Positions 14,404 to 23,049 of a stretch of DNA of 64,000 nucleotides are shown here, piece by piece (position 1 is the first letter of the stretch; each line of letters starts with the position of its first letter). Origin of the DNA: Jeotgalibacillus malaysiensis (GTDB lineage Bacteria; Bacillota; Bacilli; Bacillales; Jeotgalibacillaceae). The position numbers and the translations under genes are program-made. The stretch lies in contig CP009417.1 in the NCBI GenBank assembly GCA_000818095.1, positions 496,001 to 560,000 of the forward strand, written 5' to 3'. The notes beneath the pieces were generated by a model, which did not search any database, was not told the DNA's origin, and saw nothing but the letters and a program-made list of their open reading frames with translations.

Positions 14404-15642
14404 ATGAAAAAATCATCTATTATTTGGTTGTTCAGTGGATTATTGATTACACAAGCAGTCGCCCCAACAAGTGCATTTGCTGAGGCGAATTCATCTGATA
14501 AAAAGAGTGTGGTGAAAAACGTTGAGAATAAAGGGTTCTCTGAAGAAATCAAGAAAAAACGTGATGCATTGCTTCGTTTAGATAAAGAGATTTTGAGCTT
14601 GGAAGCCGAAATCAAAGAATTGAATCAATCATTGAAAAAAGAGAAAGAGTTGGAAAAGAAAAAGGTGGAGTTACAAGAAAAAGAGGAGTTGCTGATTGAA
14701 AGATGGGAAGGATTTTCAAATCGTCTTGCCGATTGGCAAATCAAAGGGAATCCTGATATGCAATTTCTCGAAGTCTTGTTTGGTTCTAAGTCCTTTAGTG
14801 ATATGATTTCCCGTGCGTACACTTTTCAAACATTAATGACGGCTGAGCAAGAACAAATTGAACAGTTACAAGAGGCAACGAATGAGTTGGAAAAAGAAAA
14901 GGATGAGCTAGAAAAGGAAGTCGAAGAGCTAAAACAGCAAAAGAAACTTGTTGAGGAAAAACAAGAAGATGTAAATGCCAAGCGTAAAAAGATGGAGAAT
15001 GAACTGAAGTCATTAGAAAAGAAAGAATTTGAACGAATTCAAAAAGAATTAAAAGAACAGGAAGAACGAAAGAAACGCTTATTGGAAGAGCAAGTGACAA
15101 ATGAACAGTTTAATGAGCTTCGTTCGCTGACGAAAGAACTTGGAGCCGATATGAATTCTCACTTCATTCGCCCTGCTACAGGTAGACTGACATCTCCATA
15201 CGGAATGCGTCCTAATCCTTTTGGTGGAAGCGGAACGGAATTTCATACCGGAATCGATATTGCCAACCCAATTGGAACACCGATTATGGCAACGGCAGAT
15301 GGGGAAGTCATTAAAACGGTTCACTCGAATCAGGGGTATGGGAACTATATTGTCTTAAAACATATAATTAACGGCAAAGTTTTTCATAGCCTCTATTCTC
15401 ACTTATCTATGGTAGGAGTAAACGTAGGGGAGAATGTGAAGCAAGGCGAGGTCGTGGGGCTAATGGGTTCAACTGGGCGTTCAACCGGCTCGCATCTTCA
15501 CTTTGAAATTCAAGATGAAAATCGTCAACATATGAACCCTGACCTTCTTCTGGATAAAGGAGAAAAGAAAGAGAAGAAAGAGAAGAAAGACGATGACGAC
15601 AAAGCAAGCAAAGATAAGAAAAGTAAAAAATCCGGTTCTTAA
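14404..15642 (+). CDS. Secreted M23 endopeptidase with coiled coil
   Basis: 412 aa from ATG 14404. Signal peptide 'MKKSSIIWLFSGLLITQAVA' with likely cleavage at 'AFA-EA'; a long Glu/Lys coiled coil (about 35-235) as in PcsB/EnvC-like regulators of wall hydrolysis; then a LytM domain with zinc ligands in 'HTGIDIA' and 'SHLHFEI' and the active-site region 'YSHLS'. A Lys/Asp-rich tail follows. It should cleave peptide cross-bridges in the cell wall. Divergent from the XRE regulator. Confidence 0.93.
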   Translation: MKKSSIIWLFSGLLITQAVAPTSAFAEANSSDKKSVVKNVENKGFSEEIKKKRDALLRLDKEILSLEAEIKELNQSLKKEKELEKKKVELQEKEELLIERWEGFSNRLADWQIKGNPDMQFLEVLFGSKSFSDMISRAYTFQTLMTAEQEQIEQLQEATNELEKEKDELEKEVEELKQQKKLVEEKQEDVNAKRKKMENELKSLEKKEFERIQKELKEQEERKKRLLEEQVTNEQFNELRSLTKELGADMNSHFIRPATGRLTSPYGMRPNPFGGSGTEFHTGIDIANPIGTPIMATADGEVIKTVHSNQGYGNYIVLKHIINGKVFHSLYSHLSMVGVNVGENVKQGEVVGLMGSTGRSTGSHLHFEIQDENRQHMNPDLLLDKGEKKEKKEKKDDDDKASKDKKSKKSGS

Positions 15643-15707
15643 GCCGGATGAATAAGAATTCGGCAATATAACCGAATTAAAAAAAGCAGATGATATCATC
15701 TGCTTTT
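15628..15707. terminator. Cluster of three hairpins between convergent genes
   Basis: ATCCGG/CCGGAT around the M23 stop codon, AATTCGG/CCGAATT followed by an A run, and GCAGATGA/TCATCTGC with T run (15686-15703). The last serves both strands. Confidence 0.8.
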
Positions 15708-16172
15708 CTTGTGTTTTAGAATTTGAAGTGTCTCATCATAGCGACTAAAATTGATGCTTCCATGACTGTCGCTGACCTTATTCCAGTAAGCAGTCACGAT
15801 TTTTCCAGTATCAATATCCATGACAATACAAAGATTTGCGAAAAACCAACTCCGGTGACCATCAAAATCTAACAATGCTGGGGTAGCATAGGACGAGCGA
15901 AGCAACACTCTACGGCTGAAGGTTTTTGAAAACCGCTCATTGTATTCAATCAAGCATTTTGAAATATCAGATAAAAGAATGTCTTGAATATACTTCTTGT
16001 GAAAATGACGACCAGAAGACGTAAGGTGCTCTGATTCAATCCAGCTGTGACACTGGCGTTTGACTCGCTTGACAAGATATTCAATTTCTTCATTTGACAT
16101 CATGCTAACGTGTTTCTTTCGCTGACCAATTGTTTCCTTTACTAGACCCGGTGTCATAATTTGACTGACCAT
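15696..16172 (-). CDS. Hypothetical protein
   Basis: 158 aa from the third ATG of 'MMMVSQ', 8 nt after GGAGG. A helical basic N-terminus ('GQRKKHVSMMSNEEIEYLVK') precedes a beta-rich region 'LCIVMDIDTGKIVTAYWNKV' and 'GSINFSRYDETLQI'. The latter pattern recalls small RNase-like folds (BECR group) but no catalytic set is certain. I do not recognise the family. Its leader has a GTTGTA/TACAAC hairpin and it may share the box at 16231 with the divergent wall hydrolase gene. Confidence 0.75.
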   Translation of the reverse strand: MVSQIMTPGLVKETIGQRKKHVSMMSNEEIEYLVKRVKRQCHSWIESEHLTSSGRHFHKKYIQDILLSDISKCLIEYNERFSKTFSRRVLLRSSYATPALLDFDGHRSWFFANLCIVMDIDTGKIVTAYWNKVSDSHGSINFSRYDETLQILKHKKSR

Positions 16173-16193
16173 CATCATTCCTCCCTAAAAGTA

Positions 16194-16206
16194 GTTGTAC
16201 TACAAC
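16194..16206 (-). other. Leader hairpin, minus strand
   Basis: GTTGTA-G-TACAAC (minus strand) then TACTTTTAGGGAGG ribosome site. Confidence 0.5.
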
Positions 16207-16230
16207 AGTAATTATCTTGATAATATTGTA

Positions 16231-16297
16231 TTGACTATAGTCAAAAAATATACTATACTAATGAAGAAAAAGAAAGGCTACATAAGCCATAAAGGAG
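16231..16297 (+). promoter_or_regulatory. Promoter box plus leader hairpin
   Basis: Perfect TTGACTATAGTCAA (16231-16244), -10 TATACT (16254-16259, 17 bp), hairpin GGCT-ACATA-AGCC (16276-16288), ribosome site AAAGGAG (16291-16297). On the minus strand the same box has a weak -10 TATCAA at 16 bp, possibly serving the divergent gene. Confidence 0.8.
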
Positions 16298-16306
16298 AGG
16301 ATAGTT

Positions 16307-18001
16307 TTGAAAGAAATGGCAAGAAAAATTGGATTGACAACGGGTGTTTTCCTTCTGGCAGGCGGCGTTGTGCCGACTACTGGAATGATGGGGAATACAT
16401 GGTCGGTGACAGAGGTTCAAGCGGCAGATGTGAAGTACCAGACGGCGTCAAATTTGAACTTGCGTTCAGGGGCATCGACGAAGAATAAAGTACTGCTCAC
16501 CATTCCGAAGGGTAAGAGCGTGTCACAGATTTCCACAAAAGGAGGCTGGACACAAGTAAGCTACGGAGGGAAAAAGGGATGGGTGGCTTCAAAATATTTG
16601 AAAAAAGTCACACCTGTTCAAAAGTCAAAAACAGTGAATCTATTAACAACGGAAAATCTCAATCTTCGAGCAACGGCTACGACCACTTCAAAAGTCGTCA
16701 CAACGATTCCTAAAGGAAAAACAGTAGTTGAGCAATCTCGTAAAGGAACGTGGTCATTCGTTAAATACGGAACCAAAAGCGGATGGGTAGCAAATAAATA
16801 TCTCACGACAGTGAAGACAGTAGCAAAACCGATTGTTCCACCTCCTTCTGTTACCCCTCCTGAAAATCCAAATTCAAGCTTCAGTACCTCAACAACTCTT
16901 TATACCACAAAAGAAAACCTCAATTTGCGTGCCGGAACAGGCACCAACCACCCAGTACTTTTTACGATTCCAAAAGGGGAAACCGTAGAATGTTTATCTG
17001 AAAAGAATGGATGGGCACAGGTTCGCTATCAAAACACAACCGGATATGTGAACAAGAGTTATCTACTTGTGAAAGAAACAAAGAAGATGACGAGAACTTT
17101 TACAGCGTACCCTATAACACTGTCACAAATGGTGGAAAAGCAATTTAGCTTGAATGCTCAAACAGATAAGTATCGAAATGCTCCTGCCTATGTATCTAAA
17201 AAACTGGTAACCGTTACGGATAAAAAAGGAACGATTACGGATACAACCAATGTTCGAAGTGAAACGAATACGACGAGCCATATCTACGGGACATTGAAAA
17301 AAGGAACGATTGTAAATATTGTGGGTGAATCTAATGACTTCTATCAAGTCCAATTTTCGCCATGGCGGAATGCGATAAAAGAAGATATTGTACCGATGGT
17401 AGACCCGACAAGCGTAAATCCGGATTCGAAAGAGAACTTCCAATTCCTAGACCTTTCAAAGTCAGCGGGTGTGACAGCTCAATCAATGAACAAAGTATTA
17501 GAAGGTCGTGGTGTATTGGCAGGCAAAGGCTCAGCATTCATTGAAGCCAGTAAAATGCATCATGTCAATGAAATCTATCTTGCTTCACATGCGATGCTTG
17601 AAACCGGTCATGGCACGAGTCAGCTTTCTAGTGGAGTACTGGTTTCGGAAGTAGATGGAAAGCCTGTGGAGCCGAAAGTGGTTTACAATATGTACGGCAT
17701 TGGTGCGGTAGACTCTGCCCCACTCAAAGGTGGTTCAGAAACAGCTTACAAAAATGGTTGGTTTACGCCTGAATCAGCTATCATTGGTGGAGCTAAATTT
17801 ATTGGTGAAAAATATGTCAATCATCCGACATACAAGCAGAACACGCTCTACAAAATGCGTTGGAATCCAGCTACACCTGGCACTCACCAATACGCAACCG
17901 ATATTGGTTGGGCGGTAAAGCAAGTTTCTTCTATTTACAACCTCTATCAAATCCTCGATGACTACACGTTGTCATTTGATATCCCGGTCTACTCTAAGTA
18001 A
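16307..18001 (+). CDS. Secreted SH3b-repeat N-acetylglucosaminidase
   Basis: 564 aa, TTG start 9 nt after AAAGGAG. Signal peptide ending near 'EVQAA-D'; three clear SH3b wall-binding repeats ('NLNLRSGASTKNKV', 'NLNLRATATTTSKV', 'NLNLRAGTGTNHPV') and a fourth more divergent one ('TNVRSETNTTSHIY'); then a GH73-type glucosaminidase domain with 'LASHAMLETGHGTSQL' (Glu likely catalytic), 'YNMYGIGAVD' and 'GWAVKQVSSIYNLY'. Acts outside the cell on peptidoglycan glycan strands. Domain order resembles LytD/LytG-type autolysins. Confidence 0.93.
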   Translation: MKEMARKIGLTTGVFLLAGGVVPTTGMMGNTWSVTEVQAADVKYQTASNLNLRSGASTKNKVLLTIPKGKSVSQISTKGGWTQVSYGGKKGWVASKYLKKVTPVQKSKTVNLLTTENLNLRATATTTSKVVTTIPKGKTVVEQSRKGTWSFVKYGTKSGWVANKYLTTVKTVAKPIVPPPSVTPPENPNSSFSTSTTLYTTKENLNLRAGTGTNHPVLFTIPKGETVECLSEKNGWAQVRYQNTTGYVNKSYLLVKETKKMTRTFTAYPITLSQMVEKQFSLNAQTDKYRNAPAYVSKKLVTVTDKKGTITDTTNVRSETNTTSHIYGTLKKGTIVNIVGESNDFYQVQFSPWRNAIKEDIVPMVDPTSVNPDSKENFQFLDLSKSAGVTAQSMNKVLEGRGVLAGKGSAFIEASKMHHVNEIYLASHAMLETGHGTSQLSSGVLVSEVDGKPVEPKVVYNMYGIGAVDSAPLKGGSETAYKNGWFTPESAIIGGAKFIGEKYVNHPTYKQNTLYKMRWNPATPGTHQYATDIGWAVKQVSSIYNLYQILDDYTLSFDIPVYSK

Positions 18002-18048
18002 AACCTCATGTATTAATCAAGTAATTCTTTCTCACATAAGATAAAAAG

Positions 18049-18090
18049 TTGACAATAGACGTCTTTTAAGACGGACAAAAAAAGAATTGG
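18049..18090 (+). promoter_or_regulatory. Palindrome box plus hairpin
   Basis: TTGACAATAGACGT (18049-18062, three mismatches in the right arm); overlapping hairpin CGTCTT-TT-AAGACG (18060-18073). No clear -10 at normal spacing. Confidence 0.5.
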
Positions 18091-18101
18091 AGCGTGATAT
18101 T

Positions 18102-18617
18102 ATGAACAGCAATCATTTCTACAACGGTGTTAAAGCCTTCCATGAAGCATTTAATCATCCGGTGGGTGTAACACCTTCCCCGATGTCAGCAGACCTTGCA
18201 TTAAAACGTGCAGTCTGGTCAGCAGAAGAACTTGTTGAGTTCTTGCATCAGTCGTCAAAAGACGAAGCTGAATTCCTTGAACTCTTAGAAGGATTTAAAG
18301 CCGGAATTGAAAAGGCGGTCACAAAGTCACTTGGGAATGCTTATCCAGAGAATGACCACGAACGACTTGTTGGACAAGCTGACGCTTTAACAGATGAACT
18401 TTACTTCAACCAAGGAAGTTTCGTTGTCTTAGGTCTTGAACCGACGCCACTCTTTGACATCGTTCAGGGAGCAAATATGGCAAAACTCGGAGCAGACGGG
18501 AAACCGATTATCCGTGAAAGTGATGGAAAAATCATGAAACCAGATGGTTGGGAAGAAAACTGGGCACCGGAACCTAAACTCCGTGCTGAGGTAGCTCGCC
18601 AGATTCATGAATCCTGA
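18102..18617 (+). CDS. MazG/HisE-like nucleotide pyrophosphohydrolase
   Basis: 171 aa from ATG 18102 (TTGGAG upstream). All-alpha NTP-pyrophosphohydrolase pattern: 'SADLALKRAVWSAEELVEFL' with paired Glu, then 'GQADALTDELYFNQGSFVVL' (the ExxD-like second metal site), and 'PLFDIVQGANMAKLGADGKP', typical of the phosphoribosyl-ATP pyrophosphohydrolase-like family common in phages and plasmids. Probably hydrolyses an NTP or dNTP to the monophosphate. Own promoter and terminator. Confidence 0.88.
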   Translation: MNSNHFYNGVKAFHEAFNHPVGVTPSPMSADLALKRAVWSAEELVEFLHQSSKDEAEFLELLEGFKAGIEKAVTKSLGNAYPENDHERLVGQADALTDELYFNQGSFVVLGLEPTPLFDIVQGANMAKLGADGKPIIRESDGKIMKPDGWEENWAPEPKLRAEVARQIHES

Positions 18618-18621
18618 GACA

Positions 18622-18650
18622 GGGGAGCTCATTACGAGCTCTCTTTTTTA
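18622..18650 (+). terminator. Intrinsic terminator
   Basis: GGAGCTC-ATTAC-GAGCTCT stem plus T run. Confidence 0.85.
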
Positions 18651-18712
18651 TTGTCTGCAAAGAGAATGTTCAATGAAGAAACACAATATCATGATAGCAA
18701 GAAATGATTGGT

Positions 18713-18743
18713 ATTGTGTGTCACACAATTTATTTTAAAGGAG
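18713..18743 (+). promoter_or_regulatory. Leader hairpin and ribosome site of pullulanase gene
   Basis: Perfect ATTGTGTG-T-CACACAAT (18713-18729), then TTATTTTAAAGGAG. Same layout as leaders near 33.4, 52.4, 55.5 and 63.2 kb. Confidence 0.7.
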
Positions 18744-18752
18744 ACGAAGAAC

Positions 18753-20588
18753 ATGAATAATACATTAATGAGACACGAAAAGGTGACAAAGAATGGTCTT
18801 ACTTTTCAAAATGGATGCTTGTACGTCCGTTTTCAATTGGAAAAAGCAGATGAAGTTTGGATTCACATCGAAGGATTTGCCTATCCGCTACATTTGAAAG
18901 AACGTCAGGATGTAGATGTCTGGTCAATGGAGTTAGAAGGTGAATTCCATCAAAAGGAGTACATTGTCGAGATTATTCGTGACGGAGAAAGTGTATTTAC
19001 GATTGACCCATGGGCGGTTTCTACGAATGCCAATAGTCAAATGGGCGTTATTCTAGACTTAAAAAAGACGAACCCGATTGTATGGGAGCCATTGCAAGAA
19101 CAAGTTAAAGCGAAAGATGCCGTTATCTATGAAACGCACGTTCGGGACTTCACCGTTCATGAATCCTTTGATTCTAAGGAAAAAGGATTCATGAACCGGT
19201 TCGGGGATGATTCCGCTTCTGGGATTAAACACTTGCGGGAGTTGGGCATTACGCATCTTCATTTGCTTCCTCTTTTTGATTTCACATCAGTAGATGATGA
19301 AAACATTGAAGGAACATACAACTGGGGATATGACCCATTCTTATTTAATGCTCCAGAAGGTTCTTATTCGAGCAACCCTGAAGATGGAGCCGTTCGAGTT
19401 CGTGAAATGAAACAGATGGTACAAACCCTTCATGACAACAACATTTCCGTCGTGATGGATGTGGTGTACAACCACACCTCTCATGAACGGTATAATCCAC
19501 TTCACATTTTCTTTCCGACGATTGCCTATCGTAAATACTCAACAGGCGAGTGGGGGAATGGTTCTGGATGTGGAAATGAACTGCAGACGGAACATCCGGT
19601 CATTCGACAGTTTATCGTAGACAGCCTCTTATATTGGCAGAAGGAATATCATATTGATGGATTCCGTTTTGACTTGATGGCTCTTTATGATGATGAAACG
19701 ATTTATACGATTGAACGGGAGCTTCAAAAAGAGAACCCGGACATCCTCCTTTATGGTGAACCATGGACAGGCGGTGTGTCGGCTCTTCCATTAGAGAAAC
19801 ATTTCTTGAAAGGGAAGCAGTGGGATACGAAGGTTGCCCTATTCAACGACGAATTCCGAAATGGTATCAAAGGGGATAATGATGGGTACGAAAAAGGAAT
19901 GATTGCCGGAAATGAATATCATCAGATGGCAGTCCTTCGAGGACTTGTTGGAAGCATCCATTACAACGAATGGTTAACTGGTTTTGCGAAAGACCCCGTA
20001 CAGAGTATCAACTATGTATCCGCTCATGACAATCTCTGCCTTTTTGACAAGATTGAAAAGAGCTGTCCGGAGTTTGCTTATCAAGACCGTATTCGCCTCA
20101 ACAAGTTCGCTCTAAGCGTTCTCTTGACCTCACAGGGCATTCCGTTTCTCTCGCAAGGTTCAGAGTTCCTCTATACGAAGAACGGTCACCACAACGCATA
20201 TAACGCCGGCGACGGTGTGAACGCCATTGATTGGAAACGTAAAAACGAAAATGAATCAGTCTTCGCATTCACTCGTGACCTGATTCGATTCCGGAAAGAC
20301 CAATCGGCTCTTCGACTCGGTTGTGCTAATGACGTTAGAAAGAGAACCTCATTGTTCTTAAATGAGCATAAACTCATTGGACTTTCGTTAAGCGGAGAAG
20401 ACGATGGCGATTATGAGGACATTCTTGTCCTTCACAATTTCAATAGTTTCAACTATACGACGACATTGCCAGCAGGAGAATGGCTACTCATCGCATACGA
20501 TGGCAAGATTGACCTTGCCGGTATGGAATGGGTCGAGGGCAGTTTTCAATTACCTTACTATTCGACAACCATCCTGGTTAAATTGTAA
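18753..20588 (+). CDS. pulA: Type I pullulanase (GH13)
   Basis: 611 aa from ATG 18753. The pullulanase signature 'YNWGYDP' is present, with GH13 regions I 'DVVYNHT', II 'GFRFDLM' (Asp nucleophile), III 'LYGEPW' (Glu acid/base) and IV 'YVSAHDN'. The first 100 residues form a CBM48-like beta domain. Without a signal peptide it should act in the cytoplasm, debranching alpha-1,6 links in glycogen or imported glucans. No other glycogen or maltose gene is nearby, so it stands alone on this element. Confidence 0.95.
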   Translation: MNNTLMRHEKVTKNGLTFQNGCLYVRFQLEKADEVWIHIEGFAYPLHLKERQDVDVWSMELEGEFHQKEYIVEIIRDGESVFTIDPWAVSTNANSQMGVILDLKKTNPIVWEPLQEQVKAKDAVIYETHVRDFTVHESFDSKEKGFMNRFGDDSASGIKHLRELGITHLHLLPLFDFTSVDDENIEGTYNWGYDPFLFNAPEGSYSSNPEDGAVRVREMKQMVQTLHDNNISVVMDVVYNHTSHERYNPLHIFFPTIAYRKYSTGEWGNGSGCGNELQTEHPVIRQFIVDSLLYWQKEYHIDGFRFDLMALYDDETIYTIERELQKENPDILLYGEPWTGGVSALPLEKHFLKGKQWDTKVALFNDEFRNGIKGDNDGYEKGMIAGNEYHQMAVLRGLVGSIHYNEWLTGFAKDPVQSINYVSAHDNLCLFDKIEKSCPEFAYQDRIRLNKFALSVLLTSQGIPFLSQGSEFLYTKNGHHNAYNAGDGVNAIDWKRKNENESVFAFTRDLIRFRKDQSALRLGCANDVRKRTSLFLNEHKLIGLSLSGEDDGDYEDILVLHNFNSFNYTTTLPAGEWLLIAYDGKIDLAGMEWVEGSFQLPYYSTTILVKL

Positions 20589-20593
20589 GTCAC

Positions 20594-20622
20594 GGACACT
20601 CTCTAAATGAGGGTGTCTTTTC
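20594..20622 (+). terminator. Intrinsic terminator
   Basis: GACACTCTC-TAAAT-GAGGGTGTC then T run. Confidence 0.85.
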
Positions 20623-20685
20623 TTATAAATAGCTATTTCGATGAATAGGATAAGAAATAAATCTAACAACAAAGGGGTTTTCACC

Positions 20686-21714
20686 ATGAAAACAAATCAT
20701 TATTTAGGTACGCTCGCTCTAGACATTCAGGAATTGCCGACGATTGTTGCAGTTGGGAATAATCAGAAGGAGCAACAACGAATCATGAATGAATTGGAAA
20801 GCTTACGGAATTCAAGAGTCATGAATGTCATCCGTGTTGACCTTCAAACGTTCTCGTTCAAAAAGGTCATCCCGTTTATTGAGATGTCACGAATGGGGAT
20901 GAAAAAGTACTCACTTAACTTTATCCATGTGCTTCATCCTGAATTGGAAGGAGAGTTTGAATTTCAAAAATCATTTTATGACATTACGGAGAAGGGTTCG
21001 ATGGAAGCTCTGAATACGCTGATGAACTCGGACGAAGAATATGTAATTCAGTACGCTCGTTGGATTCAGCACACGATGCGAGAAAAATTCGTGGAGCTTC
21101 AACAGGCAAACAACAAGTACGCTGAGCTGGTTTCAATGAAGGCAGATGTGGTGCAAGAGGCGGAGACGTGGAAAGACCCACACAAGCTAAAAAGTTCACA
21201 GATGGAACTGTCCATTTTGATTGATGACGCCTTCAATCCTGTTTCGAAAGTGCTTGACCCGCATATGAGTCTCAACCCGTCGCCAAGCTTCCAGCGGAAC
21301 CTGGTGTGGACGACAGAGATGAAACGGAGCTTTATCGACTCTATTCTCAAAAAACTTCCGATTGGTGCGTTTTACATCAACAGCAAGCTCGATGACCTTA
21401 CATTGGGAGAAGGATGTGGAAAGCTCTTATGGGACGGAAAACAGCGTCTCCACGCCATTCTTTCGTTCTATATGGATGAGTTCACAGTAGAGTACGATGG
21501 CAAAGAATTATATTACTCACAGATGCGAAAGGTCTTCAATGCGGCAATTCGTCAGACACTCGTCACGGTGATGACATCTGAATACGAAACGTTTGAAGAA
21601 ATCATTGAAGCGTATGTGATGATTAATGCCAAACAGGTGAAACATACCGATGAAGATTTGGAAAAGGCAAAAGCCACGCTCGAACAGAAACAGGAAGAAA
21701 TCTATAAATTATAA
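20686..21714 (+). CDS. DUF262 (ParB-like/GmrS-type) domain protein
   Basis: 342 aa from ATG 20686 (AAAGGGG 8 nt upstream). The C-terminal half has the DUF262 blocks 'SPSFQRNLVWTTEMKRSFID', 'LLWDGKQRLHAILSF' (DGQQR-type motif) and 'MINAKQVKHTDEDL'. In GmrSD-type systems this fold is an NTP-using ParB-like nuclease acting on modified DNA, but the DUF1524 nuclease partner is absent. The N-terminal 160 residues have a ParB-like look ('TIVAVGNNQKEQQRIMNEL'). Could sense or cut DNA; function not proven. Confidence 0.85.
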   Translation: MKTNHYLGTLALDIQELPTIVAVGNNQKEQQRIMNELESLRNSRVMNVIRVDLQTFSFKKVIPFIEMSRMGMKKYSLNFIHVLHPELEGEFEFQKSFYDITEKGSMEALNTLMNSDEEYVIQYARWIQHTMREKFVELQQANNKYAELVSMKADVVQEAETWKDPHKLKSSQMELSILIDDAFNPVSKVLDPHMSLNPSPSFQRNLVWTTEMKRSFIDSILKKLPIGAFYINSKLDDLTLGEGCGKLLWDGKQRLHAILSFYMDEFTVEYDGKELYYSQMRKVFNAAIRQTLVTVMTSEYETFEEIIEAYVMINAKQVKHTDEDLEKAKATLEQKQEEIYKL

Positions 21715-21728
21715 ATGGAGATGGTTGC

Positions 21729-21962
21729 ATGTCATGTGAATCAGAAGTCAAATTGGAAATTCTTTGTGAAGATAAAGTGATTGCCTCGATGAACGTCTTT
21801 AGCATACCTAGACAAGGAGAAGAAATTAAGATTGACTTCCCTAACGTAAAGGGAAGCTATCGTGTCCTACGTGTTGTGCATTGTTTGAGTAAATCTAAGG
21901 AGATATACAACGGTTCCCAATTGGTTCAATTATACGTTAGAGATGTAAAGGAAGAGGGCTAA
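21729..21962 (+). CDS. Small beta-rich hypothetical protein
   Basis: 77 aa, 14 nt after the DUF262 gene and probably co-transcribed. Alternating hydrophobic strands ('VKLEILCEDKVIASM', 'YRVLRVVHCLS', 'QLVQLYVRDV') suggest a small beta-barrel. ATG has GGAG 9 nt upstream. The stop codon region forms the left arm of the terminator. No family recognised. Confidence 0.7.
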   Translation: MSCESEVKLEILCEDKVIASMNVFSIPRQGEEIKIDFPNVKGSYRVLRVVHCLSKSKEIYNGSQLVQLYVRDVKEEG

Positions 21963-21976
21963 CACCCTCTTTTTTA
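21951..21976 (+). terminator. Terminator overlapping a stop codon
   Basis: AAGAGGG-CTAACA-CCCTCTT plus T run; the next box starts one base later. Confidence 0.85.
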
Positions 21977-22005
21977 TTGACTATTGTCAATATTATTTGT
22001 ATAGT
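21977..22005 (+). promoter_or_regulatory. Palindrome-box promoter
   Basis: Perfect TTGACTATTGTCAA (21977-21990), -10 TATAGT (22000-22005), 17-bp spacer. Confidence 0.85.
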
Positions 22006-22021
22006 ATAAATAGATAAATCA

Positions 22022-22134
22022 AGAAAAGAAGGTGAGTGTATGAACTCCGTATTCATCGTCCATTAGGGAACGTATCAGCTTTGCTGACAAAACAAGCGTT
22101 CCTCCATCAACTTGATGGCATGGAGGGAATCCTA
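22022..22134 (+). other. Leader with short ORF and hairpins
   Basis: GAAGGTGAG is followed by an ATG (22040) that opens an 8-codon frame, MNSVFIVH then TAG. Downstream lie GGAACG...CGTTCC arms and CATCAA-C-TTGATG (22105-22117) directly before the GGAGGG site of the main gene. The layout resembles translational attenuation leaders; this is inference. Confidence 0.5.
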
Positions 22135-22413
22135 ATGAGCAGAAGTTACAAGAAAACGCCGATTCATAAGGCGAAGTCACAATCAGGACGCAAAATTGCG
22201 AATCGTGTTGTACGGCAGAAGAACCGTGTGAATATCCACGACATCAAAGAGTGTTATGTTCAAGATGGTGGGGGTCACAAAAAGGAGACCTGTCCATACA
22301 AAGTCATTGACTATGTCTATTACTGCTCGGAAAGAGAGTGGGAAAGAACGGTCAGTGCAGGACGGTTCAATTGGAGTAGAAATGATTGGGAGAGTACGTA
22401 CCGCCGAAAGTGA
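22135..22413 (+). CDS. Small basic protein of unknown function
   Basis: 92 aa from ATG 22135 (GGAGGG 7 nt upstream); the longer frame from 22036 crosses the leader hairpins and is less likely. Basic N-terminus 'MSRSYKKTPIHKAKSQSGRK', two central Cys-containing turns and an aromatic C-terminus ('YVYYCSEREWERTVSAGRF'). RNA or DNA binding is plausible from charge. I have no family function. Confidence 0.75.
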   Translation: MSRSYKKTPIHKAKSQSGRKIANRVVRQKNRVNIHDIKECYVQDGGGHKKETCPYKVIDYVYYCSEREWERTVSAGRFNWSRNDWESTYRRK

Positions 22414-22456
22414 GCGGTACCACTCTTAAAAAACAATGAGAACAGGGGATACATCA

Positions 22457-22756
22457 ATGATTCAGACAATCAATGAAACAATCGATAGATTAGAAGATGG
22501 ACTAAAGACGTTTACGGAAAGTCAACAGGAGACATCCGCTCTCTTTGACTCTGAGAAACGGTTCTATGATGTCCGCTCATGGAAAGCTTTAGAACGAGTT
22601 TCTGAAAAGACATTGGAAACAGAGTTGGAACATTTGAAAAAGATGGAACAGGCATTTTCTGTGATTCAAACAGAAGCTGAAGCCGTCCTCTTGATGCGAC
22701 TCTTACACGGTTCGAAAGCACGATTAATGCAACTTGCGGTTCAAGGAGGGAACTGA
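22457..22756 (+). CDS. Helical hypothetical protein
   Basis: 99 aa from ATG 22457 (AGGGG 8 nt upstream). Predicted almost entirely helical, with heptad-like repeats ('TINETIDRLEDGLKTF', 'SEKTLETELEHLKKMEQAF'). Two nt separate it from the next membrane protein gene, so the genes 22135-23380 form one operon. Confidence 0.7.
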   Translation: MIQTINETIDRLEDGLKTFTESQQETSALFDSEKRFYDVRSWKALERVSEKTLETELEHLKKMEQAFSVIQTEAEAVLLMRLLHGSKARLMQLAVQGGN

Positions 22757-22758
22757 AC

Positions 22759-23049
22759 ATGTTCTTTATCTTAATCGCTATGATTTTGCTAACAGGGATG
22801 TTGCTTACGTACTATATCGTCCACGGAATGACAATGGAAGCGGTTATTGCCGGTTTGTTCCTAGTCTTCTTGGTTGTGTATACGATTCATTATTATCGAC
22901 AACGAAAAAAGAAAAAACGGGATGAGGATGAAGACTGGCTTTGGATGGACTGCTTCTACTTTGACTGTCCAGCACCACCAGGATTCTTGAAAAAATTAGA
23001 TTGTGATGGAGGGGACTGTGACTGTGGTGGTTTCGACTGTTCGCCTTAA
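22759..23049 (+). CDS. Small membrane protein with Cys-rich tail
   Basis: 96 aa. Two hydrophobic helices fill the first 45 residues; a basic loop 'YYRQRKKKKRDEDED' follows, then a tail with seven Cys ('MDCFYFDCPAPPGF', 'DCDGGDCDCGGFDC'). The Cys pattern could bind metal or form disulfides. No family recognised. Ends inside the next gene. Confidence 0.75.
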   Translation: MFFILIAMILLTGMLLTYYIVHGMTMEAVIAGLFLVFLVVYTIHYYRQRKKKKRDEDEDWLWMDCFYFDCPAPPGFLKKLDCDGGDCDCGGFDCSP

